A stretch of DNA of 64,000 nucleotides from positions 1,426,001 through 1,490,000 of the forward strand of contig JAFCMP010000547.1 of assembly GCA_017506865.1 (NCBI GenBank). The letters are read 5' to 3'. Under the pieces are notes generated by a model. That model did no database searches. It was not told the DNA's origin and was given only the letters and a program-made list of their open reading frames with translations. Of this stretch, positions 34,043-44,900 are shown in pieces. A program made the position numbers and the translations under genes. Source of the stretch: Tribonema minus. Its lineage: Eukaryota > Sar > Xanthophyceae > Tribonematales > Tribonemataceae. Every line of letters begins with the position of its first letter. Positions within the stretch are counted from its first letter, which is position 1.

Positions 34043-36130
34043 CGCCGCTGCCGCCGCGCTCGCGCTTGACGCTCGCCGCCGACGGCGCGCCGCTGCTGCT
34101 GGCGCTGGACGCCGCGGAGGCCAGCGTCGCCGCCGCCGAGGCCACGTCGCCTAGCGCCGCCGCCGCCGCGCTTGACGATGCATTGGCCATCGCCGCGAGC
34201 ATGTCGTTGGTGCTGCCGTTGCGGTGCGCAAGCAGCATGCCGCCGCCGCCGCCGTCGCTGCCGCCGGAGCCCGGGCGCAGCAGCGGCGCCGTCAGCAGCG
34301 CGGTCATCGGCGACTGACGGCGCGCCATGGCCCACAGCGGCTGCGCGGCAGCGGAGGCGGGCGCGGCGTGCGGCGCGACTTCGACGACGGGCGCGAAGCC
34401 GCCGGACGACGTGCGGTACATGAGGCCCGCCTTGGCGAGGAGGCGCGCGCCGCCGGGCGGCAGCAGCGGCGTGTGCATCCCCTGCTGCTGCTGCTGCTGC
34501 TGCATGAACTGCATCGGCGGCGCCGCGCCGGCCATGGCGAAGGCCGCCGCCGGCGGCAGCTGCTGCTGCTGCGGAGGCTGCGGCAGGTATGAGAAGCCAA
34601 ACGTCGGCAGGAAGTGCTGAGCGGAGGGCAGCATCGGCGGCGTCGATGTGGACGGGGCGCTCAGCGGCGAGGTGCCTGCGCCGCCGCCGCCGCCGGACAT
34701 GGGCGCGGCGTGCAGCGGCAGGTGCAGGTCCATCGGGCGCTGCAGGCCCGGCAGCAGGTGCTGCTGCTGCTGCTGCTGCGAGGGCGCGCGCCCCTGCAGC
34801 TGCGCCTGCAGGTGCTGCACGTGCATCACCTGCTGCTGCTGGTGCTGCTGGTACTGCTGCTGGTGGTGCGGTGCCATCTGGAAGTGCTGCTGCTGGTGGT
34901 GCTGCTGGTGCTGCGGCGCCACCGTCTGCTGCTGCGGCATGTAGCCGACCAGACGCGGCGCCGGCGGCAGCTGGTGCCGCTGCTGCGGCGGCGGCGACTG
35001 CGGCGGCGAGCGCGGCGGCGACAGCCCCGACACCAGCGACGCAATGCTGTCCGTGCTGCGGCGCGAGCCCTCCGAGGGCACATCGCTCAGGCCGCGCGGC
35101 GAGGGCGCGCTGATGCCGTTGGCAGCGGGGGCGCTCGGCGCGCTCGTGCGCGGGCTGACGCGCTCCATGCCGTCCAGCTTGTGGGTGTCACAAGCGCGGA
35201 GCTTCTGGCCCCGCATGCGGTAGTAGGGGTACTTGCCGCACTGCGCGATGTGGCAGCGCCGGTGCTTGACGTCGACCATGCCGGGGAGCCTGAGGAAGCA
35301 GGGGCAGCGCGCGAACTTCAGGCAAACTGCGACCAGCAGAGTTCAAGTGACACAGGGCACGTCGTGCAGCACACGGCATGAGGCTGAAGCTTTGAAGAAG
35401 ATGGTTACCTGTGCACAGCGCAAAACCTCGCCCTGCCGCCCTCCAGCGCGTAGTTGGGCTGCTTGGTGCATGCCTCGTGCTCGCAGCGCCTGTGACGAAC
35501 ATCGACCATGCTCGGTGCCTGAGGAGCAAGTAAAACAGCGGCACATGAAATCGTCGATGTGACTCATGCGCGCTTGCAGTAAAAGCAACCAAGAACTCAT
35601 TGACAGGGTCAACCGACACGACGACGCCGCCGCCAACATCAACGTACCTTGTGACAAGAGCAGAACCTCGCCTTGTGTCCCTCGTGGCCTGCAAACACAG
35701 TAAGTTAAAACAATGGTCAGTTGTCTGAATCGGTCAACAACAGCAGACACAGCCATGACCATGCCATGCAACGCCATGACCGTAAACATGCACGCGCGAG
35801 AAGGCGGTGTGAAGTCGTGCAGCTCTCACCGAAATAGGGTTCTTTGCAGCACCCTGGCTGCTCGCACCGCCGGTTTCTCAGGTTGACCATGCCCTGTATC
35901 TTATGGCGGCTGCACAGCGGAGAGAGAGCGCACACACGGACGAACGCACGCTCAGCCATGCACGCGTAAAGATCACACGCTGAACCCGGACATGAAGTCG
36001 GGCACCACCTATGCACCGCCTCGCACCTGCAGTACTCCGCCTTCTGGCCATTGAAGCCGAAGGCGGGCTGCTTGGAGCAGGGAGCGCCAGGCGTTCCGCC
36101 TAGGCACACCTTTGCTTTGCTCCCGCGCAT
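33816..36130 (-). CDS. EsV-1-7 (IMMEDIATE UPRIGHT-type) cysteine-rich repeat protein with long low-complexity tail
   Basis: Exons 36130-36027, 35909-35830, 35688-35648, 35518-35409 and 35289-33816 are all in phase, 602 aa. Spliced residues 1-160 form four EsV-1-7 repeats. Repeat 1 has CSKQPAFGFNGQKAEYCSRH. Repeat 2 runs RRCEQPGCCKEPYFG to ARFCSCH. Repeat 3 runs RRCEHEACTKQPNYALEGG to ARFCAVH. Repeat 4 runs RRCHIAQCGKYPYY to LRACDTHKLDGM. They are linked by GMVNLRNRRC / SMVDVRHRRC / GMVDVKHRRC. Introns interrupt the repeats at similar places, near the CxxH pair. The remaining 440 residues are Gln-, Ala-, Gly- and Ser-rich with homopolymers and end in YTYKKRRVEYRGHTMQVLEM. Family knowledge: first noticed in an Ectocarpus virus; the brown-algal member IMM controls basal development; biochemical role unknown, probably metal binding. 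The repeats are secure; the start is likely. Confidence 0.9.
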
Positions 36131-37300
36131 AAGGCCTCCCTCTCGAGAGCTCGTGTGCGAAGCAACAAAGTCTGTTGTGGTCTGTCCAGGCCTGACTTGC
36201 GCGACGGGATGTGCTGCCTACAGCGCTCGTGCGCTATGCACTGCGAGGATAGTGAAGCCCTCCTCTCTCCCTCCTGTCTGCTGCTTGCTGCTCGCTTTCC
36301 GCTGCTGTGGGTGTCTGCTTGCTAGTCGTCTGCTTTAAGCTACAGCTAGGCTTTGAAAAGCTAAGCTTTGACGGCAATTATAATAGTGCCCTGTCATAGG
36401 CAGGGTGTGGAAGTGACAATGCGCCGAATTAACCGATGGTTATTCTGAGTTTGGACAGTATACAGCAAGCCAAGCAGCTAAGCTAAGCTAAGCTAAGCTA
36501 CAGAGCTTGCTGCCTCCACTCTGTGTGCGTTAAGCACGTGCTAGGCAGAGCGTGCGTCACTGCGGAACAGCAACAGCAGAACAGCCTTTTCGAGCGTGTC
36601 ACGGCACCGAACTTGCGGGAGCTCAGTACTGTCACTTGGCTGCAGTTCGGCCAGTAGTACTACGCCATGCCTAGGCTTTCACCTCCACACATGAATGGTG
36701 TGTCTGGTGCATTCTGCCTTTCTTCCTGCGCGCAATCCGGCTGCACACGGGGTGGGGTGTCTTCAGTCAGTCTGCAGGATTGAGCGAAACGTAGTCATGC
36801 AGGCATCACAAGAATCCAATTTATTAGCGCACTCACTCAAGACCGTACGGCCCCGTCGTGTAGACATCATGCTGTGCGTAACGCGTAGCAACCATGCTGT
36901 GATGGCTCCACAGCAAGCCAAACACTCTTTGTGTGTATTGAGTTGTCGTCGATCTGATATGACAGTGTGACGTTGAGTAAGAGAACTTGTCATAGTGCAC
37001 GCACCATGTATGTGTTCACACGAGCTCTGTCAGGTTGACCGCTATTTGTATGTCGCATTCGCTCGTGGACAACTGTAGCTGCTTGTCTTCCCATTGAGAG
37101 TACTCTAGCTTCATGCCGCCTTGCATGCATGCAGGTGCAACTTCAGAACGGCAATGTTAGAAGTTGCAGTACAATGCAGAGGTTACAACAATGAAGATGC
37201 ACCAAATCAGGTGCTAGCCCGGATACGTAGCATTGTAGCCCTGCTGCGTGCATACATGAGTTCTTGTTTTAAGTAACATGAACAACAACATGAAGCAAGT
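36131..37300. other. upstream region of the EsV-1-7 gene, no gene recognised
   Basis: About 1.2 kb without a supported gene. A pure (AAGCT)n-type microsatellite lies at about 36474-36500. The segment gagagtactctagcttcatg near 37097 resembles gagagtattctagcttcatt near 38760, so the downstream duplication extends into it in pieces. Confidence 0.5.
36474..36500. repeat. AGCTA microsatellite
   Basis: About five perfect 5-bp units (gctaagctaagctaagctaa) between the EsV-1-7 gene start and the 37 kb duplication. Confidence 0.95.
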
Positions 37301-37339
37301 TGAAGTATTGTGTCTTCAGCCATTTTCTTCAGCCATTGG

Positions 37340-38224
37340 AGTGCACAGAAAAGGCCTTGTCAATCTCTGAGCGAGGTCCTGCCGCATGATGACGCGCCTC
37401 GGATCTTCAGAGATCACTATTGTTCACCTGTGGCTACTAGTACTACTATAGTGTGCCTTGTCCACTCGCACTTGAAGATTTTTTGTTTTGTGCATTAAAC
37501 CTTCAACTTTGGCGCAAACTTCATGAAGACCTGCTTTTGGCCATCTGCAACACTTTGCTGCCTCAGAAGCCCGTCATGGTGCCAACAGTGAAGTTCAATG
37601 TCTCTGCGAGCAAACGGTTGCGCGCCATCGTTGAAGCTGCCGATGAGGGAACAGCCAGCACAGGAAGTTCATGTCCATCACATATATATAGGCAAGTGCC
37701 CTGTGTGCTCTGGCACGGGCGCAGCAAGCATCCATTTACTGAAAACTACTCTTGTAGCCACTGAGCATGCAGCCAACGTGGCCAAGGTGACAAAAGGTGC
37801 AACTGCAATTCATTTCGCTCGATTTGCATCACCTCAACGTCCGTATCATATTCACGGCGTGAAAGCCCCCTGCAAACGTGGTGACCACCGTTGCCGTCAA
37901 GTTGCTCTCCGCTTCTTCTTTGGCTTCTTGGCATGGCCGCTGACGGTAGGTGCAACTGAAGCGTCCTCAACTTCAACTTCACCGGCGGCGGCGCCCCCGT
38001 TGCGGCTGCGGCCGTTCGCCGTACCTATGTGCATACTACCGCCGCCGTTGTCTGACGCCGACAAGCCACGTGTCAGCATGCCGTTATCTGCACTGTCATG
38101 CTGAGCATCATCAGCGCAATCTGCCGCGTGACGCTTCCTACCGCGCCTCTTGCCATCAGACGCGCCACTACCCGTGTCACTCAAGCTGCCGCCACCGCCG
38201 CCCCCGCCGCTGCCGCCACTGCCG

Positions 38225-38260
<36 letters not shown>

Positions 38261-38600
38261 TGGCTGCGCGGCCCTAGCTGAAACAGCGACCGCATCAGCC
38301 GCGTCATGGCCGGCACGGGGCGTGGCCGTTTGCGCGCCTTCACAGCGTTCACCACCCAGCCGTACACTGGCGCGCCGCCGCCGCCGCTGCCACCATCGTC
38401 GCCGATAGCGCTGCTGCCGCCACGGCGCCGTACGCCGCCGCCGCCACCGCCGGAGCTGTAGCCGCCGCCGCGCATGCGCGCGGCGGCGGCGGCCCACGAG
38501 AAGGGCGAGTCCCTTGCGACGCGGTGCAGCGCTGTCTCGGTGAGCCACGCGGCCTCCGTCGCGTACGCACGGCATGCGCTGAACGTGACGCTGGTGACAT
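37340..38600 (-). pseudogene. truncated duplicate of the 3' end of the FTO-ASCH gene
   Basis: 38600-37897 repeats the C-terminal half of the FTO-ASCH last exon: RAYATEAAWL, ALHRVARDSPFSWAAAAARM, APVYGWVVNAVKARKRPR, TRLMRSLFQLG, Gly/Ser run, GHAKKPKKKRRAT, stop. It begins abruptly near 38600 (parent equivalent about 42300), so the FTO C-terminus and the first half of the ASCH fold are missing. It also lacks a block of about 80 residues present near 41650-41380 in the parent. Its 3' flank (37340-37690) matches the parent's flank (40755-41065), so this is a genomic, not retro, duplication. The frame is still open, but no start or upstream exon is visible. Confidence 0.85.
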
Positions 38601-41282
38601 TTCGTCAGTTCATAGGGAGCTGTCATAGTGGTGGGCTGGGATTCACACGCGTGCTACTAGTCGTTGGTTTGTGATGTCGTGATGTCATCGTCTTCGCTCG
38701 TGTAGCTGCAGCTTGTCTTGCCACCATGCCACCTTTTGGATCCCCAAGATGCCACCGTGGAGAGTATTCTAGCTTCATTGCCGATGTGTGGCATAGCCTG
38801 ACCCGCAATAGTTGCAGTTCCGCACCATGCACAGGTGCCTCCGCGACGAAAGCCATGGAAAGCCATGCATGTGCGTATCATGCATGTATGTATCACTGTA
38901 TCACGGCCGAAAATCAGCTGGGCAGAACAACGGGGTCTCACAAACTTTGCACGGTGCACCGCGGCAGACATGCTTACTCATGCCAGCGGCTGGCTGATGC
39001 AGCCCATTTCAAGCAGGAGCCCCATTTAAGTGTATGCACATTCGAGTGCATGCAGCCCATTTCAGGATATGTACCAGCATTGCTATGACTGCAGGCCTTG
39101 ACACAAAGTGCTACTTAGGCACCCGACTTGAGTTCAGTGATGAAATCCTTGAAACTATGTAGCACGCCTGACCCTCATGCCACTTGCATCTGCAATGCGC
39201 TCCACCATCAACGCCTCACCAAAGCACGTGTGTTTTTTTTGCCTGCATGCCTGCGCTGCAATGCAGCTTGTTGCGTCGTACGGTGTGGTGCGACAGCAGA
39301 GAAGTGGACTTGCGCACGTGCGCGGGTGAAGTACCTTCAAAACGCGAGACGCGCACCATCTTGCATTCCTGCTGTCACGCCACCACATCCACATTGTACG
39401 TCCTCATGATTGAGGCGCACCACCATGATGGTCTCAGATTGCCTCAAGCAGTCTCTCTCCAATCAGCTATGTTGAACCGTCCTGGCACAGAACCAGAGAC
39501 ATCCGCGCACTCCAGCCGCGGCATCATGCTGTACATTGCTCTGCAGCTTCATGCACTTTATGTAGCGTTTGTTGCGCCGCCTGTGCTCATACAGTCACAT
39601 TGGCATTTCCCTCACCTCTTTCATCAGTCAGTGATCTCGGGATCAGACCGTCCTGGTGTAAGGAACCAGGGGCATCCGTGTAGTGCGGGGGCTGCGCGGG
39701 TTCGACTTTCCCCTCTGGCTGGCACCTTCAGAAAATGCCTCCTTCGCTCTCTCCATACGGGTTGGAGAGAATTGAGCCACAATGGTGGTAGTTCTTCTTG
39801 GATTTTGATTTTTTGTTATGCTATGGTTATGTGAATGAGAAGAAACGCAGCACATGGCAGATGCTTGATGTCACACGCCAGTTTTTAAAAATATTCAATG
39901 AAACATACCCTAAAAAATAAAACAATTGGTGTGTTTACAGGTTAGAAGTTTCTGGCAGAGCGTCCGGCCATATACCGTGAGGCAATAGCTTAGATACTTT
40001 GGTGCAGCATGGTAGTGGGGACCAATCAGGATTTGGGCGGGGTTTGTTGGGGTCGGGTGAGACTCTTCGTAGCAACAGCATTGATACCCTTGGCACCAGT
40101 GCCTGGTGCCCAGTTATCGCTTTGCTTACAGGCATGATTCAGACGTGTCAGCATGGTCCTCGGTTCTGGGCGCTGTCAAAGGCGACCCAGGCCTGCATAA
40201 AACTTTTCCAAGACGAGACAAGTGTGCCTCACGGCTGGGCAACCCAAAGTAGGGTTTGGTGATGGGGTGTTGGTGGTAGTGTGGAGAGGAAGAAGCCTGT
40301 TTGTGTTATGGCCAGGGCGCAGATTACTAATAGGTCTTGAAGTACCAGTGACGTTGACCTGAAGATACGGGGTCACGCTGGGGGGTCTGAGCTGAAGTCA
40401 GATCACCTGGCTTGCAGAGAGGCATCTCCCTGAGCATCCTGGCAAGCATCTCTCATCCTACTGGTCTGTGCACTGACTGCTGCTGGTTCCTTCCTCTCCA
40501 CGCCCCTGGTAAGTTAATATACGGCTCACACCATCTCGCATATGTGTGCCTCTTGCTTGTTGCTTGATCTAGATCTCATGGCATGTGTAGGCAAGACATA
40601 ACATTTGCGTTTGAGTCTCTCTTTGGAGAAGGAGTGTTGCATTGAGTGCACATCCAATGAGAGGGCTTTTCGCGCCCCTAACGAAGCGAAATAAATAAAA
40701 GTACTTGAGGTGTTGTGACATGTGACACGTGCCACTCATGCAAAGCGTCAACGTTGAGGCCTTGTCCAACTCTGAGCAAGGTCCTGCCGCATGCTGACAC
40801 TTAAGAACTCGGATCTTCAGGAATACGATCCTGCTCTGCAATGCGCTGCAGCCACTAGTGTGCCTTGTCTCCTCACGCTTCCGACATTTTTTTTGTGTGC
40901 ATATCTTCAACTTTGGCGCAAACTTCATGAAGACCCGCTGGCCATCTACAACACTCTGCTGGCTCAGCACCCTGTCACGGTGCCAACAGTGAAGTTCAAC
41001 ATCTCTGCGAGCAAATGGCTGCGCGCCATCGCTGAAGCTGCCGGTGAGGGATCATCCAGCGCAAAGAAATTCATGGCCATGCATATATATATATGGGCAT
41101 GTGCGCCCGAGTCCTCCGCAGCAAGCATCCTTCTACCTATCAGAAGCTAAACGTGTAGCAACTGAGCATGGCCAAAGTGACAGAAGGTGCAATTGCAATT
41201 CATGTCGCCACTTTCACGTCAACACAGCATACCATATTCACGACGTGAAAGCCCCCTGCAAACGTGGTGAGCACCGTCGCCG
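38601..41282. other. intergenic region between the partial duplicate and the FTO-ASCH gene
   Basis: The right part (about 40755-41280) is the parental 3' flank of the FTO-ASCH gene, duplicated at 37340-37890. In both copies a plus-strand frame, LQLWRKLHED, then VPTVKFN(I/V)SASK, stays open with a 3-bp indel (37500-37660 and 40907-41060). The rest shows no recognised gene. A ggttcgactttccc stretch at about 39698 resembles a tRNA T-arm but no cloverleaf could be drawn. Confidence 0.5.
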
Positions 41283-41905
41283 CTAAGCTGCTCTCCGTTT
41301 CTTCTTTGGCTTCTTGGCGTGGCCGTTGACAGCGAGTGCCGCTGAAGCGTCCTGAACTTTAACTTCAACAGTGCTTGCACGCTGAGCATCACCAGCAGGG
41401 CAATGCCCCGCGAGCGTTTCGCCCGCACCCGCACCTCGCGTCTCGTTGCTGCGCTTGGCACGCTTGGGCGTAGAGCCATCGGCAGCGCCATCATCTACAT
41501 CTGCGCGCACAACGTGAGCAATGCTGACCCCTTCTTCACTGCCGCAGCCGCCGCTGCCCCCCTTGACGCCACCGCGAGACCGCTTCTTCTTCTTATTTCT
41601 GCTTGCGGCTGGTGCCGCTGCTGCAGTGCTGACTGCGTCGTGCTCGCCACTACCGCCAGTAGTACCTACACCGGCGGCGGCCGTGCCCCCGTTACGGCTG
41701 CGGCCGTTCGTCGTGCCCTTGCGCGTACTACCGCCGTCGTTGTCTGTCGCCGACAAGCCACGTGTCGGGCTGTTGTTGTCTGCGCTGCTTTGTTGAGCAT
41801 CATCAACGCGATCTGCAGCGCGACGCTTCTTGCCGCGCCTCTTGGCATCAGGCGCGCCACTGCCCGTGTCACTCAAGCTGCCGTCACCGCCGTCGCTGCC
41901 GCCAC

Positions 41906-41949
<44 letters not shown>

Positions 41950-44900
41950 TGACTGCTCCGCCCGAGCTGAAACAGCGACCGCATCAGGCGCGTCATGGCA
42001 GGCACGGAGCGTGGGCGTTTGCGCGCCTTCACAGCGCTCACCACCCAGCCGTACACCGGCGCGCAGCCGCCGCCGCCGCCGCTGCCGCCATCATCGCCAA
42101 CAGCGCTGCTGCCGCTGCGGCGCCGAACGGCGGCGCCGCCGCTGCTGTCGCCGCAGCTGCCGCCGCCAAGGCGCATGCGCGCGGCGGCGGCGGCCCACGA
42201 GAAGGGCGAATCCCTGGCGACGCGGTGGAGCGCAGTCTCGGCGAGCCACGCGGCCTCCGTGGCGTAAGCGCGACACTCGCCGAACGTGACGCTGCCCACG
42301 ATCGTCAGCCCCGCCGCCCCCGCTCGCACCGCATCGGGCACCGCCGATGTGACTGCTGCGGCCGCGGCGCCGCCGCCGCTGGCGCCGGCAGCAGCGGCGG
42401 CGGCAGCAGCGGCGGTGCCGCATGACTCCACGAGCGCAAGCTTGCGACCAATGAGCTCCGGCGGCAGCGCATAGGCGCGCGTCTCGACGCGCTTCTCTCC
42501 GCTCAGCAGCATGCGCGCCCACGGCGCCTGCACCTCAAGGCCGACGCGGTCCGCCACCGCCCAATCCTCCGCTGCCGCCGCCGCCGCCGGCGTTGCCGAC
42601 GCTGCTGCTGCCACCTGGGCGCTCGCTTGCGGCGCAGCGTCGCCGCCATCAGCGGCAGCAGCTGCAGCAGCGGCGCTGCCGGCGGCCGCAGCAGCAGCGG
42701 CAGGCGGCGCGCTGCCGCCCCAGTCCGGCACGGCGGCGGCGGCGGCAGCAGCGTCTGCGGCGGGCAGCGCGGCGGCGCGGCCGGCGAAGCAGTCGGCCCA
42801 CGCGCGCACGCGTGCCGCCAGCGCCGCACAGTCCGGCGGCAGCGGCGACGGCGCGGCGGCGGTGAAGAGGGGGATGCGCAGGGGGCGCGCATGGCGCGGC
42901 ACGGTCTTGAAGACGGCGTCGGACTCGCGCGCCGCCCAGCCTGCGTTGTGGAGTGCGCATCAGGAGACAATGATATGGTGTGTAAATCATATTGATGCAC
43001 CCATGTCTCAAGTGCTAGAAGCTTGCACACAGAAGTCATTTGGCTTCACACACAGAAGTCATTTGGCTCCTGCGGACATCGTGACACTGTTTGACTCGTG
43101 GCCAATTGCTGCAGCAGCGGCGACCACGGTCATTGGTAGAAGGCATTGACGGCAAACTACACTTTGTCACTTAGACAACAATCTTTTCATTCGCTTCCGT
43201 TAATCCATGTAGGACTTGCGCAGATCCTGGATACTTTGGTGAGTATGGCCAGAAATGCAGCTCCAGGCAACGGAAGCGGGCGCGCGGGGGGTACGCGTCA
43301 CGCAGAATGGTCCTAACGATGAAAACGGCGTGTGCACGCTGCCCGTTCTGTAGCGCATTTGAGAAGTCACAGCGATGGGAGGGGGGGGGGGGGGGGTTCA
43401 GGCGAGTTGAAGTGTTCTGGATGCAAGGGGGCACTCAACGGCGCGCGCGAGTCTGAGGCAACGAGTCATTGATGCACAAGTCATTTGGCCATCCGCGGTG
43501 CCGCGCGTGTGCGACGCGCAGCAATGTGCGTGTGCATTTCCAGGGGGGTGCGGGGGGGAAGAGGTGGGGGGGGGGAAGGGAGGGGGTGGTGTCCACGCTC
43601 TGGCAACCGCTGCAAGCTGCAGAAGGCATTGGATGGGGGCGTGACGAGGAAAAGGGTGATAAGGCAGGTCCGGCGCGACGTTGAAATCGTTGCGTGTACT
43701 CCAATGCACGTAACCATATGGGAGCTCAGGGGATGCGATCGCCGCTACTCAAAAGTAGGCCTAATGTACCTCTGACCCTAACCCTAGCCCTATCCCTAGC
43801 CCAGCCTCTTCCAACAAGCAGCCGCATGTCTGCCAGCGCAACGTGCAGCGCGCGGCATGACGTCAAAAAGCATCACATGTGCGTGACTTCTGCGGGAGCT
43901 CAGAGGACGCGACCGCTGTGCAGGTCCAGACACGAGAATGCTGCACTGCACGATGGCGCTGCCGCAACGAGCACTGCCGTAACCATTGACTCGCACACAA
44001 GTTATCTCAGGACTTTTTTATTCTTGAGAAGTGAAGAAACCAGACGTATCCACCATACGCGCTGGTCACAATGCACAACGCTGAGCACTGCACCTTGGCT
44101 CTGCAGCCACCACTGATCGAGCGCTGCCGCAATCGTTCACTCAAAGCGCGCCATTTTTCTTGTCTTTTTTTCAGATGACCATTCAGGTCATGTGTGAGGT
44201 GCGAAGAAACCAAATGCATCCAATGTGCACTGCACCTTGACGCTGCTGCCACCGCTGGTCCAGCGCTGCCGCGATTGCGCCGTATACATTCTCGCCGCCA
44301 AGCGCATCCACCGTCGCCAGCGCCTTAAGCCGGCGCTGCAGTAACAACAAACGTAACAGAATGTAACAGGCGTGAACAGACGTAACAGCCGCCGAGTGCC
44401 TCCACCGTCGCAAGCGCCTTAAGCCGGCGCTGCGGTTGCAACAAACGTAACAGACGTGAACAGGCGTAACAGCCGCTGAGCGCTTGCACCGTTGCAAGCC
44501 CCTTCGGCCGGCCTGCAGTTGCAACAGCCGTAAACGACGCAACAGACGTTAATAAACGAAGTGCTTCCAACGTCGCGAGCGCCTTGAGCCGGCGTTGCAG
44601 TTGCAACAGACGTAACAGAGGGAGCAGACATGAACTGGCGTAATAGCTGCTGAGCGCTTCGACTGTCGCAAGCGCCTTAAGCCGCCGCTGCAGTCGCAAC
44701 AGACGTAACAGACGAAACAGGCGTGAACAAATGTAACGGCCACTGAGCACTTGAACTTTCACGAGCGCCTTGAGCCGGCACTGCAGGCGTAACAGACGTA
44801 ACAGATGCAGCGCGGCGCTGAGATTTGAGCACTCCCGACTAGACCAGTCGGTGTGTTCGTGCTGCACTGGTGAGATATCTTCAACCAGTAGCCGTTTTGT

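Noticed and set aside
39640..39730. tRNA T-arm-like gcgggttcgactttcccc
   Set aside because: The putative T stem does not pair fully and I could not draw a cloverleaf on either strand.
41403..42425. 340-codon plus-strand open frame
   Set aside because: It is antisense to the FTO-ASCH last exon. GC-rich codon bias opens several frames; the minus frame carries the ASCH and FTO motifs.
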